A stretch of 64,000 nucleotides of DNA from assembly GCA_046290435.1 (NCBI GenBank), contig JBKAGO010000001.1, positions 1-64,000 on the forward strand, read 5' to 3'. The position numbers were made by a program, and so were the translations under genes. This stretch comes from CAVQUE01 sp046290435 (GTDB lineage Bacteria; Actinomycetota; Acidimicrobiia; Acidimicrobiales; UBA8592). The notes under the pieces were generated by a model. It was not told the DNA's origin. It saw only the letters and a program-made list of their open reading frames with translations, and searched no databases. Positions 15,614 to 24,987 of this stretch are shown piece after piece. Position 1 is the stretch's first letter. Each line of letters starts with the position of its first letter.

Positions 15614-17005
15614 ATGCCGGACCGCCAATTGATCATCGCCGCCAACCGCCTCCCCGTACGCAACGTGCCCCACGGCGAAGGACGCCGATGGGTGACGAGC
15701 CCCGGAGGCCTCGTCTCGGCTCTCGCGCCAGTGATGGACGGCCGGCGCGCCATTTGGGTCGGCTGGAGCGGAGCCGCGGGCCGCCACATCGCCCCGTTCG
15801 AACACGACGGACTGCACCTGCACCCCATCGAGCTCAGCCGCGCCGAGATCCAGCAGTACTACGAAGGGTTCTCCAACGCGACGCTCTGGCCGCTCTACCA
15901 CGACGTCATCGGCCAGCCCGAGTACCACCGCACCTGGTGGGACGCGTACGTCAAGGTCAACCGCCGCTTCGCCGATGCCATCGTGTCGATCGCCGACCCC
16001 GATGCCACGGTCTGGATCCACGACTACCAACTGCAGCTCGTACCGGGGATGCTCCGCCAGATCCTCCCCGACGTGCGCATCGGCTTCTTCTTCCACACGC
16101 CGTTCCCGGCACGCGAGATCTTCCTGCGCCTGCCCTGGCGTACCCAGGTGATGCGCGCCCTGCTCGCCGCCGACCTCATCGGGTTCCAGACCGAGGTCAT
16201 GGCCCACAACTTCCGCCACACGGTCCCCCGGGTGGTGCCCGATGCCGAACACCATGGCGAGAGCGAGAACGTCATCCTCGGGGGCCATACCACCCGCACC
16301 CGCACCCGCCCCATCGGCATCGACTACGACCGCTTCGCCACCGCCGCCATCTCACCCGATACAGCCGAACGGGTGGAAGCCCTTCGCGCCACGCTGGGCC
16401 ACCCCCGCAAGGTGCTGCTGGGCGTCGACCGGCTCGACTACACCAAGGGCATCGACGTGCGCCTGCGGGCCTTCGGCGAACTGCTCGACGAGGACCGCAT
16501 CAGCGCCGACGACGTGGTCATGATCCAGGTGGCCGAGCCCAGCAGGTCCAACGTCAACGGCTACGCCGAGGTCCGCGCCGAGGTCGAACGCCAGGTCGGC
16601 GAGATCAACGGCAGTCACGGCACCATGGAACGTCCGGCCATCCACTACCTGCACCGCAGCCACGACTTCGCCGAGCTCATGGCCCTGTACCGACTTGCCG
16701 ATGTGATGGTCGTGACCCCGTTCCGTGATGGCATGAACCTGGTGGTGAAGGAGTACGTTGCCACCCGCCACGAGTTCACCGGCGCGGTCGTGCTCAGCGA
16801 GTTCGCGGGCGCCGCCCACGAGTTGAGCCAGGCAGTGCTGGTCAACCCCTACGACATCGACGGCCTCAAAGAAGCCCTCGAGTGGGCCGTGGTGATGCCG
16901 CCGGAGGACCAGCGAATCCGGATGACCTCGATGCGCGAGGCGGTCGCCGCCAACAGCGCCCAACACTGGGCCGCCTCGTTCATCGCCGAGATCGAAGAAC
17001 CGTAG
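15614..17005 (+). CDS. otsA: Alpha,alpha-trehalose-phosphate synthase (UDP/GDP-forming)
   Basis: 463 residues, GT20 family, normal length. It joins a nucleotide-glucose to glucose 6-phosphate to make trehalose 6-phosphate. Seen: NRLPV and the GGLVSAL loop at the N-terminus, WIHDYQLQLVPGMLR in the acceptor site, RLDYTKGIDVR (phosphate-binding Arg and Lys), and DGMNLVVKEYVA with the nucleotide-sugar Glu. The start at 15614 gives the canonical MPDRQLIIAANRLPV N-terminus. The next gene begins 6 bp after the stop and carries the matching phosphatase, so the two-step OtsAB route is encoded as one unit. Trehalose serves as osmolyte and stress protectant in actinobacteria. Confidence 0.96.
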   Translation: MPDRQLIIAANRLPVRNVPHGEGRRWVTSPGGLVSALAPVMDGRRAIWVGWSGAAGRHIAPFEHDGLHLHPIELSRAEIQQYYEGFSNATLWPLYHDVIGQPEYHRTWWDAYVKVNRRFADAIVSIADPDATVWIHDYQLQLVPGMLRQILPDVRIGFFFHTPFPAREIFLRLPWRTQVMRALLAADLIGFQTEVMAHNFRHTVPRVVPDAEHHGESENVILGGHTTRTRTRPIGIDYDRFATAAISPDTAERVEALRATLGHPRKVLLGVDRLDYTKGIDVRLRAFGELLDEDRISADDVVMIQVAEPSRSNVNGYAEVRAEVERQVGEINGSHGTMERPAIHYLHRSHDFAELMALYRLADVMVVTPFRDGMNLVVKEYVATRHEFTGAVVLSEFAGAAHELSQAVLVNPYDIDGLKEALEWAVVMPPEDQRIRMTSMREAVAANSAQHWAASFIAEIEEP

Positions 17006-17011
17006 AAGGCC

Positions 17012-19552
17012 GTGATCGACGACCCCACCCAACTCCGGGGCCGGCTCCTCGAGCTGTCCCGCTCCCCCATCCTGCTCGTCGCCTGCGACTACGACGGCAC
17101 CCTCGCCCCCATCGTGGAGGACCCCACCCGAGCGCACCCCCACCGCGAATCGGTGGCGGCGCTACGGGCGTTGGCCGCTTACCCCGACACCCACGTCGCC
17201 GTGGTGTCGGGCCGATCCTTGCGAGACCTCGCGGCACTCAGCCGGCTCCCGTCGGAGATCCATCTGGTCGGCAGCCACGGCTCGGAGTTCGACGCCGGCT
17301 TCTCCGAGGCCCTCGACGAGCGCACCATCGCCCTGCGAGAGACCGTCACCCGGGCCTTGACCGACATCGCGTCGAACGCCCCGGGCTTCGGCATCGAGAA
17401 GAAGCCCGCCAGCGTGGCGTTCCACTACCGCAACGTCGACCCTGACGATGCCGACGTCGCCATCGCGGAGATCCTCGCCGGCCCGGCTGCCCTCGAGGGC
17501 GTGGCGGTCAAGCGGGGAAAGATGGTCATCGAGCTCGCCGTCATCGAGACCAACAAGGGCACCGCCCTCGACCGGCTCCGGCGCCAGGTGTCCGCCGACG
17601 CCGTGCTGTTCATCGGCGACGACGTCACCGACGAGGACGCCTTCGCCACCCTCCACGGCCCCGACCTGGCCATCAAGGTCGGCGGCGGCGAGACCGCTGC
17701 GCACGCCCGGCTCGGCGACACCGAAGACGTCGCCCGCACCCTGGCGCTGCTGTGCGAGCTCCGCCGTGCCTGGCTCGAGGGGGAGAACGCGCCGCCGATC
17801 GAGGAGCACTCGATGCTGTCGGACAACCGCACCGTCGCGCTGGTCACCCCCGACGCCCGGGTCACCTGGATGTGTCACCCCCGGGCCGACTCACCGGCGG
17901 TGTTCGCCGAACTCGTCGGCGGACCCCAGGCCGGCTACTTCGCAGTACGTCCCGACAGTGGCCGCCCGCCCATCAGCCAGCGCTATCTCCCTGGCACGTT
18001 GGTCCTCGAGACCCGCTGGCCCCAGCTGATGGTCACCGACTACCTCGACGTGTCCGACGGCGGAGCGGACCGTCCCCCCGGCCCCACGGAATTGTTGCGC
18101 GTCCTCGAGGGCCGCGGCGTGGCCCACATCGAGTTCGCGCCGCGTCTCGACTACGGCCGCGCCGCCACCGGCATCGAGGTCGTCGACGGGCACCTCGTCG
18201 TCCGCGGCGTTCCCCGAGACATCCGCCTGCACGCGCCCGGGGTCACCTGGACCATCGTCGACGAAGGCCCGAACCAGACCGCGCACGGCACCGTGGTGCT
18301 CGACAACGGACCCGTCGTCTGCGAGCTCGCCTTCGAAGAAGGACGCAACGGCCATCACGCAGCAGAATCGCACCGCCGCAGCGACACCATCGCCTACTGG
18401 GAATCCTGGGCCTCGGCGCTCGAGCTACCCAGTGTCGCCCCCAGCGAGGTGCGCCGGTCGGCACTCACGCTGCGGGCGCTCTGCCACAAGCCCAGCGGCG
18501 CCATGCTGGCCGCCGCCACCACCAGCCTGCCCGAGGTACCCGGCGGTGTCCGCAACTGGGACTACCGCTACTGCTGGCCCCGCGACAGCGCGCTCAGTGC
18601 CGCAGCGCTGGTCGCGCTCGGCAGCCACGACGAGGCGACGGCGCTGCTGCACTGGATCCACGAACGCGTCGAGCACCTTCCCGGCCCCGAGCACCTCCGT
18701 CCGCTGTATCCCCTGTCCGGCGACGAGTACCTGCCCGAGGCCGTGCTGCCCACCCTCAACGGGTACCTCGGCAGCCGACCGGTGCGCATCGGCAACCTCG
18801 CCGATCAACAGGTCCAGCTCGACGTGTTCGGCCCCGTGGTCGACCTCGTCTGGCACCTCGCCGAAGCCGGCGTGAAGGTCGACGACGAGACCTGGTTGCT
18901 GGTGCAGGACATGGTGGTGGCGGTGTCGCGCCGCTGGCACGAACCCGACCACGGCATCTGGGAGGAACGGCGCCCCCAGCGCCACCACGTGCACTCCAAG
19001 GTCATGTGCTGGCTCGCGGTCGACAGGGCCATGCGCATCGGCGCCCATACCGGTCGCCACGTGCCCGTCACCTGGCGGCCGCTGCGCCACACGATCGCCG
19101 GCGACGTGATCTCCAACGGCTGGAACACCGACGTCGACGCGTTCACCATCGCCTACGGCGACGCCGAGCTCGACGCCGCGGTGCTGTGGATCGGCCTCTC
19201 CGGCCTGCTGCCCACCAGCGATCCCCGGTTCGTGGCCACGGTCAAGGCCATCGAGCGGGAGCTCCGCAAGGGACCGGTCGTGTACCGCTACCGCCTCGAC
19301 GACGGACTCCCCGGCGACGAGGGCGGTTTCCTCATCTGCACGGCATGGCTCATCGAGGCCTATGTGATGATGGGCCAGCTCGACGACGCCCGAACCCTGT
19401 TCGACCGCTACCTCGACCTGGCGGGCCACACCGGCCTGCTGAGCGAAGAGTACGAGCCGTCGACCGGGATGATGCTGGGGAACCACCCCCAGGCGTATTC
19501 GCACCTGGGGCTGATCAACGCCGCGCTGGCACTCGACGCCGCCACGTCGTGA
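17012..19552 (+). CDS. Fusion: trehalose-6-phosphate phosphatase (OtsB) plus GH15 trehalase-like domain
   Basis: 846 residues in two enzymes. Residues about 15-250 are a HAD-type OtsB phosphatase: nucleophile Asp26 in DYDGTLAP, SGRS loop, and GDDVTDEDAF near residue 205. Residues about 265-846 are a GH15 glucoamylase-fold hydrolase with the trehalase-type signatures NWDYRYCWPRDSA (about 513), NGWNTDVDAF and EEYEPSTGMMLGNHPQAYSH (about 810), the last holding a likely catalytic Glu. The frame is continuous across the junction with no stop or frameshift. The first domain makes trehalose from the OtsA product, while the second would hydrolyse trehalose. GTG start at 17012 with AGAAGG just upstream. 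The C-terminal substrate could instead be another glucoside. Confidence 0.88.
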   Translation: MIDDPTQLRGRLLELSRSPILLVACDYDGTLAPIVEDPTRAHPHRESVAALRALAAYPDTHVAVVSGRSLRDLAALSRLPSEIHLVGSHGSEFDAGFSEALDERTIALRETVTRALTDIASNAPGFGIEKKPASVAFHYRNVDPDDADVAIAEILAGPAALEGVAVKRGKMVIELAVIETNKGTALDRLRRQVSADAVLFIGDDVTDEDAFATLHGPDLAIKVGGGETAAHARLGDTEDVARTLALLCELRRAWLEGENAPPIEEHSMLSDNRTVALVTPDARVTWMCHPRADSPAVFAELVGGPQAGYFAVRPDSGRPPISQRYLPGTLVLETRWPQLMVTDYLDVSDGGADRPPGPTELLRVLEGRGVAHIEFAPRLDYGRAATGIEVVDGHLVVRGVPRDIRLHAPGVTWTIVDEGPNQTAHGTVVLDNGPVVCELAFEEGRNGHHAAESHRRSDTIAYWESWASALELPSVAPSEVRRSALTLRALCHKPSGAMLAAATTSLPEVPGGVRNWDYRYCWPRDSALSAAALVALGSHDEATALLHWIHERVEHLPGPEHLRPLYPLSGDEYLPEAVLPTLNGYLGSRPVRIGNLADQQVQLDVFGPVVDLVWHLAEAGVKVDDETWLLVQDMVVAVSRRWHEPDHGIWEERRPQRHHVHSKVMCWLAVDRAMRIGAHTGRHVPVTWRPLRHTIAGDVISNGWNTDVDAFTIAYGDAELDAAVLWIGLSGLLPTSDPRFVATVKAIERELRKGPVVYRYRLDDGLPGDEGGFLICTAWLIEAYVMMGQLDDARTLFDRYLDLAGHTGLLSEEYEPSTGMMLGNHPQAYSHLGLINAALALDAATS

Positions 19553-19555
19553 CGA

Positions 19556-20698
19556 TCAGGTCGCCGGCTGCGCCCGGTCGACGCCGAGGGCGGCCATGAC
19601 CTCCTCGATGGTGTCGGCGATCGCGAGCAGCTCGCCGTAGTCGTGTCCCGCGGCGAGGCTGCGCAGCAGCGGGTACACGGGCTTGTCCTCGGTCCAGTAC
19701 CGCTCGCCGAAGAAGACCATGGGGCTTGGTTCGCCGAAGGACCGGTAGTGATTCTGGGCGGCGTCCTGGAAGATCTCCTGGATGGTGCCGGCGCTGCCGG
19801 GAGCGAAGACCACGCCGCCGAGCGCCATCGCCAGCAGGCCGTCTTCGCGGATGGAGTTCGCGAAGTACTTCGCTATGTGCGTTGCGAAGACATTGGGCGG
19901 TTCGTGCCCGTAGTGCCAGGTCGGCACGCCCAGGGATCCGGCAGCGCCTTCGGGGAGCGGCCATCGGGCCCGCACGGCGAACGCCGCATCCAGCCACTCG
20001 GCCTCGGGCAGATAGGTGGGTGCGGCGGACAGGAGGTCGATCGCCTCGTCGAGCTCGGCCTCGGAGCGGTCGGCGAACCACGCGCCCAGGTTGGTGGCCT
20101 CCATCGCGCCGGGCCCGCCGCCGGAGGCGCAGAAGCGCCCGGCCTCGGTGAGCCGACGGGTCAGGTGCGCCACCGCCCGATACCTGGGGTCGTCCCGACG
20201 CATCCCGTGGCCGCCCATGACGGCGACGACGAGCGAGCGACGATCGCCGTCGAGCAACTCGGTCACGGCGTCGTCGATGGCATGGTCGTGGATGCGTTGG
20301 GCCAGCTGGTCGACGACGTCATTGCGGGCGAGCGCTGCGCGGTACCAGCGGTACACCCGCGTGTCGAGGGCGGCGTCGAGGGTCTCGGGACGACCCGGCT
20401 CGTATTCGGCGAACAGCTCCTCGGGCCCGTAGAGCGACCCTCGGAACGCCCGGAAGGGAATTCCATCGAACGGCGGGAAGAACAACACCCGCTCGGCCTG
20501 GAGCCGCCCGAGCGCCTCGGGGGCGACCGTGCAGCCCATGAACACCGACCCGGCGACCTCGACGGTCAGCAGCGTCTCGGTGAAGTCACGCAGATCCAGG
20601 CCCTGGAATGCGCAATCCGACAGGTGTCCGGTCGCCGCGATGTGGGCGCGGAACTCGTCGAGGTCGTCGAGTTGGGTCAGCGCCGGGAGGGGTTCCAC
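19556..20698 (-). CDS. LOG-family-like protein (Rossmann nucleotide-binding)
   Basis: 380 residues. The C-terminal two thirds carry the lysine-decarboxylase-like/LOG fold: VVAVMGGHGMRRDDP, then GGGPGAMEATNLGA and PGSAGTIQEIFQD, corresponding to the LOG motifs GGGxxGxMGA and PGGxGTxxE. The N-terminal 130 residues (DLRDFTETLLTVEVAGSVFMG) are not part of a standard LOG protein and form a separate extension. LOG enzymes release cytokinin-type bases from nucleotide monophosphates, and other family members are nucleotide 5'-monophosphate hydrolases. Which reaction applies here is not clear. Tail-to-tail with the trehalose fusion gene at a 3-bp gap. Confidence 0.75.
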   Translation of the reverse strand: MEPLPALTQLDDLDEFRAHIAATGHLSDCAFQGLDLRDFTETLLTVEVAGSVFMGCTVAPEALGRLQAERVLFFPPFDGIPFRAFRGSLYGPEELFAEYEPGRPETLDAALDTRVYRWYRAALARNDVVDQLAQRIHDHAIDDAVTELLDGDRRSLVVAVMGGHGMRRDDPRYRAVAHLTRRLTEAGRFCASGGGPGAMEATNLGAWFADRSEAELDEAIDLLSAAPTYLPEAEWLDAAFAVRARWPLPEGAAGSLGVPTWHYGHEPPNVFATHIAKYFANSIREDGLLAMALGGVVFAPGSAGTIQEIFQDAAQNHYRSFGEPSPMVFFGERYWTEDKPVYPLLRSLAAGHDYGELLAIADTIEEVMAALGVDRAQPAT

Positions 20699-20719
20699 GA
20701 CAGGCAGGGCGGCTGTTGA

Positions 20720-20971
20720 TCAGCCGACGAGCGAACGCAGCTCCTCGAGGCGGTCGAGCCACCAGCCGTTGGGCACGGTGGTCAGTCCGGGTACTCCGGC
20801 GAGGAGCTCATCGAGGCGCTCCTGGAGGGGGCTGGCGGCCGGCGCCATCAGTCGGAGATCGAGCAATCCATCGATCACCCGTGAGCGGCTGCTCAGCTGG
20901 CCATCGACGTCGTCGAGCAGTTCGTTGATGAGCCCGACGATGTCCGGCGTGGTTTCGAGCGTCCTGGTCAT
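20720..20971 (-). CDS. Small uncharacterised protein, paralogue of the 7682-7963 product
   Basis: 83 residues. SRSRVIDGLLDLRLM, then AGVPGLTTVPNGWWLDRLEELR, matches the small protein beside the rhodopsin gene in order and spacing, including the double Trp. The ATG at 20971 is preferred over ATG 20980 because GAGGTGA lies 8 bp upstream. No membrane helix, signal or cysteine. It is 21 bp upstream of the LOG-like gene on the same strand and could be cotranscribed with it. The following 235 bp (20972-21206) contain nothing I can support. Function unknown. Confidence 0.7.
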   Translation of the reverse strand: MTRTLETTPDIVGLINELLDDVDGQLSSRSRVIDGLLDLRLMAPAASPLQERLDELLAGVPGLTTVPNGWWLDRLEELRSLVG

Positions 20972-21206
20972 TGGTTGCATCACCTCGAAGATGCGCCAAC
21001 ACCTCCCGGTCTGGAGGCATTCCCGTCGGGCGTCAGCGTGACAGGTGACCGGCCCGGACTCCAGTCGTTTCACGCGCAACGGACACAACGGCCCAACGAT
21101 CCGCCGGCGTCGCCACCCAACGCGACGTCGAGGACGGGCAATACCGCCCAAAGGGAGCTGGGGCAACCGACCAGGAGCCCTGCACCCGGTCCGGGCGGGA
21201 GCCGCC

Positions 21207-21920
21207 CTACAGAGCCGGCTTGAGGCGACGGATGCCGCCGAGGACGCCGATGCCACGGATCTCGACCTGGCCCGCGTGTTCGGCACGGACCCAGTCGGGC
21301 AGGATCTCGACGTCGATGTCGGCCAGGACCTCACCGGGGTCGGCGGTGGCGCACAACCGGGCCGCGAGGTTGACCGGCTCGCCGATGTAGTCGTCGCCCT
21401 CGAACAGCAACGCGGTTCCGGTGGCCAGGCCGACACGCACGTCGAGGTCGGTCATGGAGAAGCGATAGACGAGGTCGACGGCGAGCGCAGCGACCGGCTC
21501 GGGTGTGGTTCCGACCAGCATGGCGCCGTCGCCGAGCCACTTCGCCACCCGGACGCCGCGTTTGGCTGCGATGTTGCGGGTGAGGCGGCGGAAGTCGCCG
21601 AGCAGGCGCACCGACGCCTCGGGGCCATGGGCGTGGGTGTACGCGGTGAAGCCGGCCAGGTCGACGAAGCAGAAGGTGCGTTCGATCTGGAGGTGGGCGT
21701 CGCCGTCGGGGAGCTCGTCGGGGCGGGCCGTGCCGTCGCCGGTGCGGGCCTGGGCCCAGTCGGCCGCAGGGCCGACCGTCCCGTTGTGATCCACCAACAG
21801 CGTTGCCTGGGCCTCCCGCAACGATCGCGTCTCGCCGCCACGGAGCGCGAGCACGTTGGCGCCGTCCATCGAATCGTCGGTGGCGCGGCGCATTGCGGGC
21901 TGGGGGGCCTTGTCGTTCAC
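21207..21920 (-). CDS. Class III adenylate/guanylate cyclase domain protein
   Basis: About 237 residues with one catalytic domain (residues about 70-225). Both metal-binding aspartates are present (FVDLAGFTAYTH and WLGDGAMLV), the purine-specifying Lys is present (RVAKWLGDG), and the transition-state Asn/Arg pair is in PVNLAARLCATADPGEV. No membrane segment or HAMP domain is seen, so it is a soluble cyclase. The start is uncertain: GTG 21920 was chosen, preceded by a TACCCT -10-like hexamer that would give a leaderless message. ATG codons downstream are alternatives. It is divergent from the ABC transporter operon. A much longer open frame in phase continues upstream but is antisense to the ABC genes and is not coding. 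Confidence 0.82.
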   Translation of the reverse strand: MNDKAPQPAMRRATDDSMDGANVLALRGGETRSLREAQATLLVDHNGTVGPAADWAQARTGDGTARPDELPDGDAHLQIERTFCFVDLAGFTAYTHAHGPEASVRLLGDFRRLTRNIAAKRGVRVAKWLGDGAMLVGTTPEPVAALAVDLVYRFSMTDLDVRVGLATGTALLFEGDDYIGEPVNLAARLCATADPGEVLADIDVEILPDWVRAEHAGQVEIRGIGVLGGIRRLKPAL

Positions 21921-22046
21921 GGTGAGCAGGGTAGAGGCGCAGGGCGCGACGGCGGTATGAATTCTGTGGTCCGAGCCATCCGGTACCATCGGCTGCGCAA
22001 GCAGTCGTTCAACCCGACGACCCCGGACGCCCTGGACGGACACCCC

Positions 22047-22973
22047 ATGTCGAACCAAGCCGAGGCGGTCATCTCCGCTCGCGGCGTCGCGAAGCACTGG
22101 GGTTCTCATGTGGCGCTCGACCGCATCGACGTCGACATCGGCCATGGCGTCACCGGTCTGCTCGGCTCGAACGGCGCCGGCAAGACCACCTTCATCAGCC
22201 TCGTACTCGGGCTGCACCCCCGCACCTCCGGCGACATGACGGTGCTCGGTCACGACCCCGCCACCGAAGGCGCCGTCATTCGGGGCCGCATCGGCTACGC
22301 CCCCGAGCACCATCATCTGCCCCCCGACGTCCAGGCTGCGGACTTCGTGCGTCACCTCGCACAGCTCCACGGCCTCCCGCGGCGCAGCGCCACCGAGCGT
22401 GCCAGCGATGCGCTGTGGCAGGTCGGCCTGGGCGAAGAACGTTTCCGGCCGCTGGGCACGATGTCCACCGGTCAGCGCCAGCGGGTGAAGCTCGCGGCGG
22501 CCATCGCCCACGACCCGGCGCTCGTCCTGCTCGATGAGCCCACCGACGGCCTCGACCCCGTCCAGCGCGACGACATGCTCGCCCTCATCCGCCGCATCGG
22601 CAGGGACTTCGGGATCGACATCGTGATGTCGTCCCACCTGCTCGAGGAGGTCGACCGCGTCTGTGACAACGTCGTGATCATCGTGGGGGGCCGCGTGGCG
22701 CGCTCGGGCGGTCTCGCGAGTCTGCGCGGAGAGGTCACCGGACTGGTCGTCGAGGTCGACGACCGCGTCGACCAGGTGGCCGACATGTTGCGCCGCGCCG
22801 GATGCCACGTCGAGGCTGACGGCATGCGCCTCGTCGTCACCGGCGACGGGCCCGTCAACGACCTCGCCCGCGACGCCGTCGCTGCGGCCGGCGTCGGCCT
22901 CCGTCGCCTCACCGACCGCCAGGTCAGCCTCGCCGACGTGTTCCTCGAGGCAAACGATCCGGTGGCCCGATGA
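22047..22973 (+). CDS. ABC transporter ATP-binding protein (first pair)
   Basis: 308 residues. Walker A is GSNGAGKTT, the signature is MSTGQRQRVK, and Walker B is VLLDEPTDGLD, followed by MSSHLLEEVDR with the H-loop. A C-terminal 80-residue extension follows, as in DrrA/NatA-type exporters and Cu-processing NosF-type ATPases. It energises the permease encoded next, with which it overlaps by 4 bp. This starts a four-gene operon in which every junction is an ATGA overlap. The cargo cannot be deduced. Confidence 0.88.
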   Translation: MSNQAEAVISARGVAKHWGSHVALDRIDVDIGHGVTGLLGSNGAGKTTFISLVLGLHPRTSGDMTVLGHDPATEGAVIRGRIGYAPEHHHLPPDVQAADFVRHLAQLHGLPRRSATERASDALWQVGLGEERFRPLGTMSTGQRQRVKLAAAIAHDPALVLLDEPTDGLDPVQRDDMLALIRRIGRDFGIDIVMSSHLLEEVDRVCDNVVIIVGGRVARSGGLASLRGEVTGLVVEVDDRVDQVADMLRRAGCHVEADGMRLVVTGDGPVNDLARDAVAAAGVGLRRLTDRQVSLADVFLEANDPVAR

Positions 22974-23890
22974 GCAGCGCAGGCGAACCGCACAGCGGCG
23001 CCCGCAGCGGCGGCGCCGCCCGCATCCACGATCTCGGGTACCGCCCCTACGAGGGCGAACGTGCCGGCGTCGCCTGGGCGATGACCAGCCTCGGCGCCCA
23101 CGCCGTCCGCCGGGTTCTCGGGCTGAAGCGAGCCGCACGCCACAAGGTCCTGCCCGCGCTGACCCTGCTCATCGCGTTCGTGCCCGCCATCGTGTTCGTC
23201 GGCATGGCCGCGTTCATCCCCGACACCGTGGTCCGGGAGAACCTGCTCCCCAGCTACGGGGATTACTACGGATTCACGATCACGGCGATCTTCCTGTTCG
23301 CCTCCTTCGTGGCTCCCGAGGCGATCTGCACCGACCGCCGCACCGGCATGCTCGCCCTCTATCTGGCGTCACCACTCGATCGCACCACCTACGTCGTGTC
23401 GAAGATCGGCGCCGTCGCCACGGTTCTCGCCACGATCACGCTGCTGCCCCTGGCGTTCCTGCTGATCGCCTACACGATCGCCGGCGCCGGGCCCGAGGGC
23501 CTCAGCGGTTTCCTCGAGACGCTGCTGCGCATCGTCGTGGCCGGCCTGCTCGTCGCCGTCTACTTCGCCGCCCTGACCTCGGCCGTGTCGTCGTTCACCT
23601 CACGACGTGGCATCGCGAGCGCGGCCGTCGTGCTGAGCCTGCTCGTACCCACCATCGTGGTCAGCGCCATCGTGGAGTCGACCGACGCCCCCGACGAGTG
23701 GGGCCTGCTCGACCTGTCGGGGCTCCCCATCCGCACGGCGCAGTGGCTCCTCGCCGACGAGCCCACGGATCCCTTCCGCGGCATCGAACGCGTCGGAGGC
23801 GCCACTGCCACCGCTGCGACCCTGGCGGCAACCTGCCTGTTCGCGGCGATCGTGTGGTGGCGATACCAGCGTCTCGAGGTCGAGCGATGA
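22970..23890 (+). CDS. ABC-2 type permease (first pair)
   Basis: 306 residues, about six membrane helices after a cytoplasmic N-terminus (HDLGYRPYEGERAGVAWAMTSLGAHAVRR). The helical pattern, with EAICTDRRTGMLALYLASPLDRTTYVVSKIGAV between helices 2 and 3, is typical of ABC-2/NosY-like permeases: an acidic-basic loop plus LYLASPLxR. Partner of the preceding ATPase. Both ends overlap neighbours by 4 bp. Confidence 0.85.
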   Translation: MSSAGEPHSGARSGGAARIHDLGYRPYEGERAGVAWAMTSLGAHAVRRVLGLKRAARHKVLPALTLLIAFVPAIVFVGMAAFIPDTVVRENLLPSYGDYYGFTITAIFLFASFVAPEAICTDRRTGMLALYLASPLDRTTYVVSKIGAVATVLATITLLPLAFLLIAYTIAGAGPEGLSGFLETLLRIVVAGLLVAVYFAALTSAVSSFTSRRGIASAAVVLSLLVPTIVVSAIVESTDAPDEWGLLDLSGLPIRTAQWLLADEPTDPFRGIERVGGATATAATLAATCLFAAIVWWRYQRLEVER

Positions 23891-24987
23891 ACGACCGGTT
23901 GCCCCCACCCCCGCCTCCGCCGCCATCTGCACAGCCCGACCCGGCGGGCCCGCAACCGTCGGCGACACCACCCGACGCCGCGGCCCCGCAGCCGCCCGGC
24001 GGGCCGGTCGCCGGTGGGGGTCTGCCCGCGCCGGTCGGAGCAGCTGTGCCGCTGCCCGCGCCACCGCCTCCCGACTCGGTCGTGATCTTCCAGAGCGTGT
24101 CCAAGTGGTTCGGCGACCTGGTCGCCGTCAGCGACGTCACCTTCGGGATCGGCCCGGGCGTCACGGCGCTGCTCGGCCCGAACGGCGCCGGCAAGTCCAC
24201 CGTACTGCGCATGCTGTGCGGGCTCGCCGCCCCCTCCAACGGCACCGTCCGCGTGCTCGGCCGCGACCCGCGCGCCGATCCGGCGGCGGCGGCCGACATC
24301 GGCCTCGCACCGCAGCAGGAATCGGTCTTCGAGAACCTCACCGCACTCGAGTTCGTCGAACTGTCCGCCGTGCTCAACGGTGTCGCTGCACCCCGCGACG
24401 CCGCCCGCCACGCGCTCGGCGTCGTCGAGCTCGACCCCGACGACCGGCGCAGGCTTCCCACCTACTCCAAGGGCATGCGCCAACGCGTCAAGCTGGCCCA
24501 GGCCATCGTCCACGGGCCGCGGGTCATCGTGCTCGACGAGCCACTCACCGGCCTCGACCCCCGCCAGCGGCTCCAGATGGTCGAGCTCTTCCACCGCCTC
24601 GGCGACGAGGGCCGCAGCGTCGTCGTGTCGAGCCACGTCCTCGAAGAAGTCGAACGATTCGGCTCCAACGTCCTCGTGATCGCCAAGGGTCGCCTGGCCG
24701 CCCAAGGCGACTTCCGGGCCATCCGCGACCTCATGGACGACCGCCCCCGGCGGGTGCGCCTCCGCACCGACCGACCCCGCCTGCTGGCGGGCGCGCTCGT
24801 CGCTGCCGGGGTCATCGACGGCATGGCGATCCACGGCGACATCGTCGAGATCGACACCAACGACGCTCGAGCGTTTGCCGCGGCGGTCGCCCCCGTCGCT
24901 CGCCGCGAAGGTGCCCGTCTCCTCGAGGTCCGTCCGCTCGACGACGACCTCGAGAGCGTGTTCCGCTATCTGGTGGAACGCCGATGA
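23887..24987 (+). CDS. ABC transporter ATP-binding protein with Pro-rich N-terminus (second pair)
   Basis: 366 residues. The first 62 are a disordered tract rich in Pro and Ala, not found in the first ATPase. The ATPase follows: Walker A GPNGAGKST, signature YSKGMRQRVK, Walker B VIVLDEPLTGLD and VSSHVLEEVER. The start at 23887 overlaps the previous stop (ATGA). Because the Pro tract starts right after MNDRL and the overlap pattern matches the other junctions, the tract is probably genuinely translated. It may tether the complex or interact with another protein. Partner of the permease encoded next. Confidence 0.87.
   Translation: MNDRLPPPPPPPPSAQPDPAGPQPSATPPDAAAPQPPGGPVAGGGLPAPVGAAVPLPAPPPPDSVVIFQSVSKWFGDLVAVSDVTFGIGPGVTALLGPNGAGKSTVLRMLCGLAAPSNGTVRVLGRDPRADPAAAADIGLAPQQESVFENLTALEFVELSAVLNGVAAPRDAARHALGVVELDPDDRRRLPTYSKGMRQRVKLAQAIVHGPRVIVLDEPLTGLDPRQRLQMVELFHRLGDEGRSVVVSSHVLEEVERFGSNVLVIAKGRLAAQGDFRAIRDLMDDRPRRVRLRTDRPRLLAGALVAAGVIDGMAIHGDIVEIDTNDARAFAAAVAPVARREGARLLEVRPLDDDLESVFRYLVERR

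Noticed and set aside
15407..16288. A 293-aa minus-strand frame at otsA
   Set aside because: Antisense to otsA, whose motifs are complete; no motif in the antisense product.
21922..23138. The 5' two-thirds of a 643-aa minus-strand frame in phase with the cyclase
   Set aside because: Antisense to two well-defined ABC transporter genes and lacking any domain; the cyclase is judged to start near 21920.
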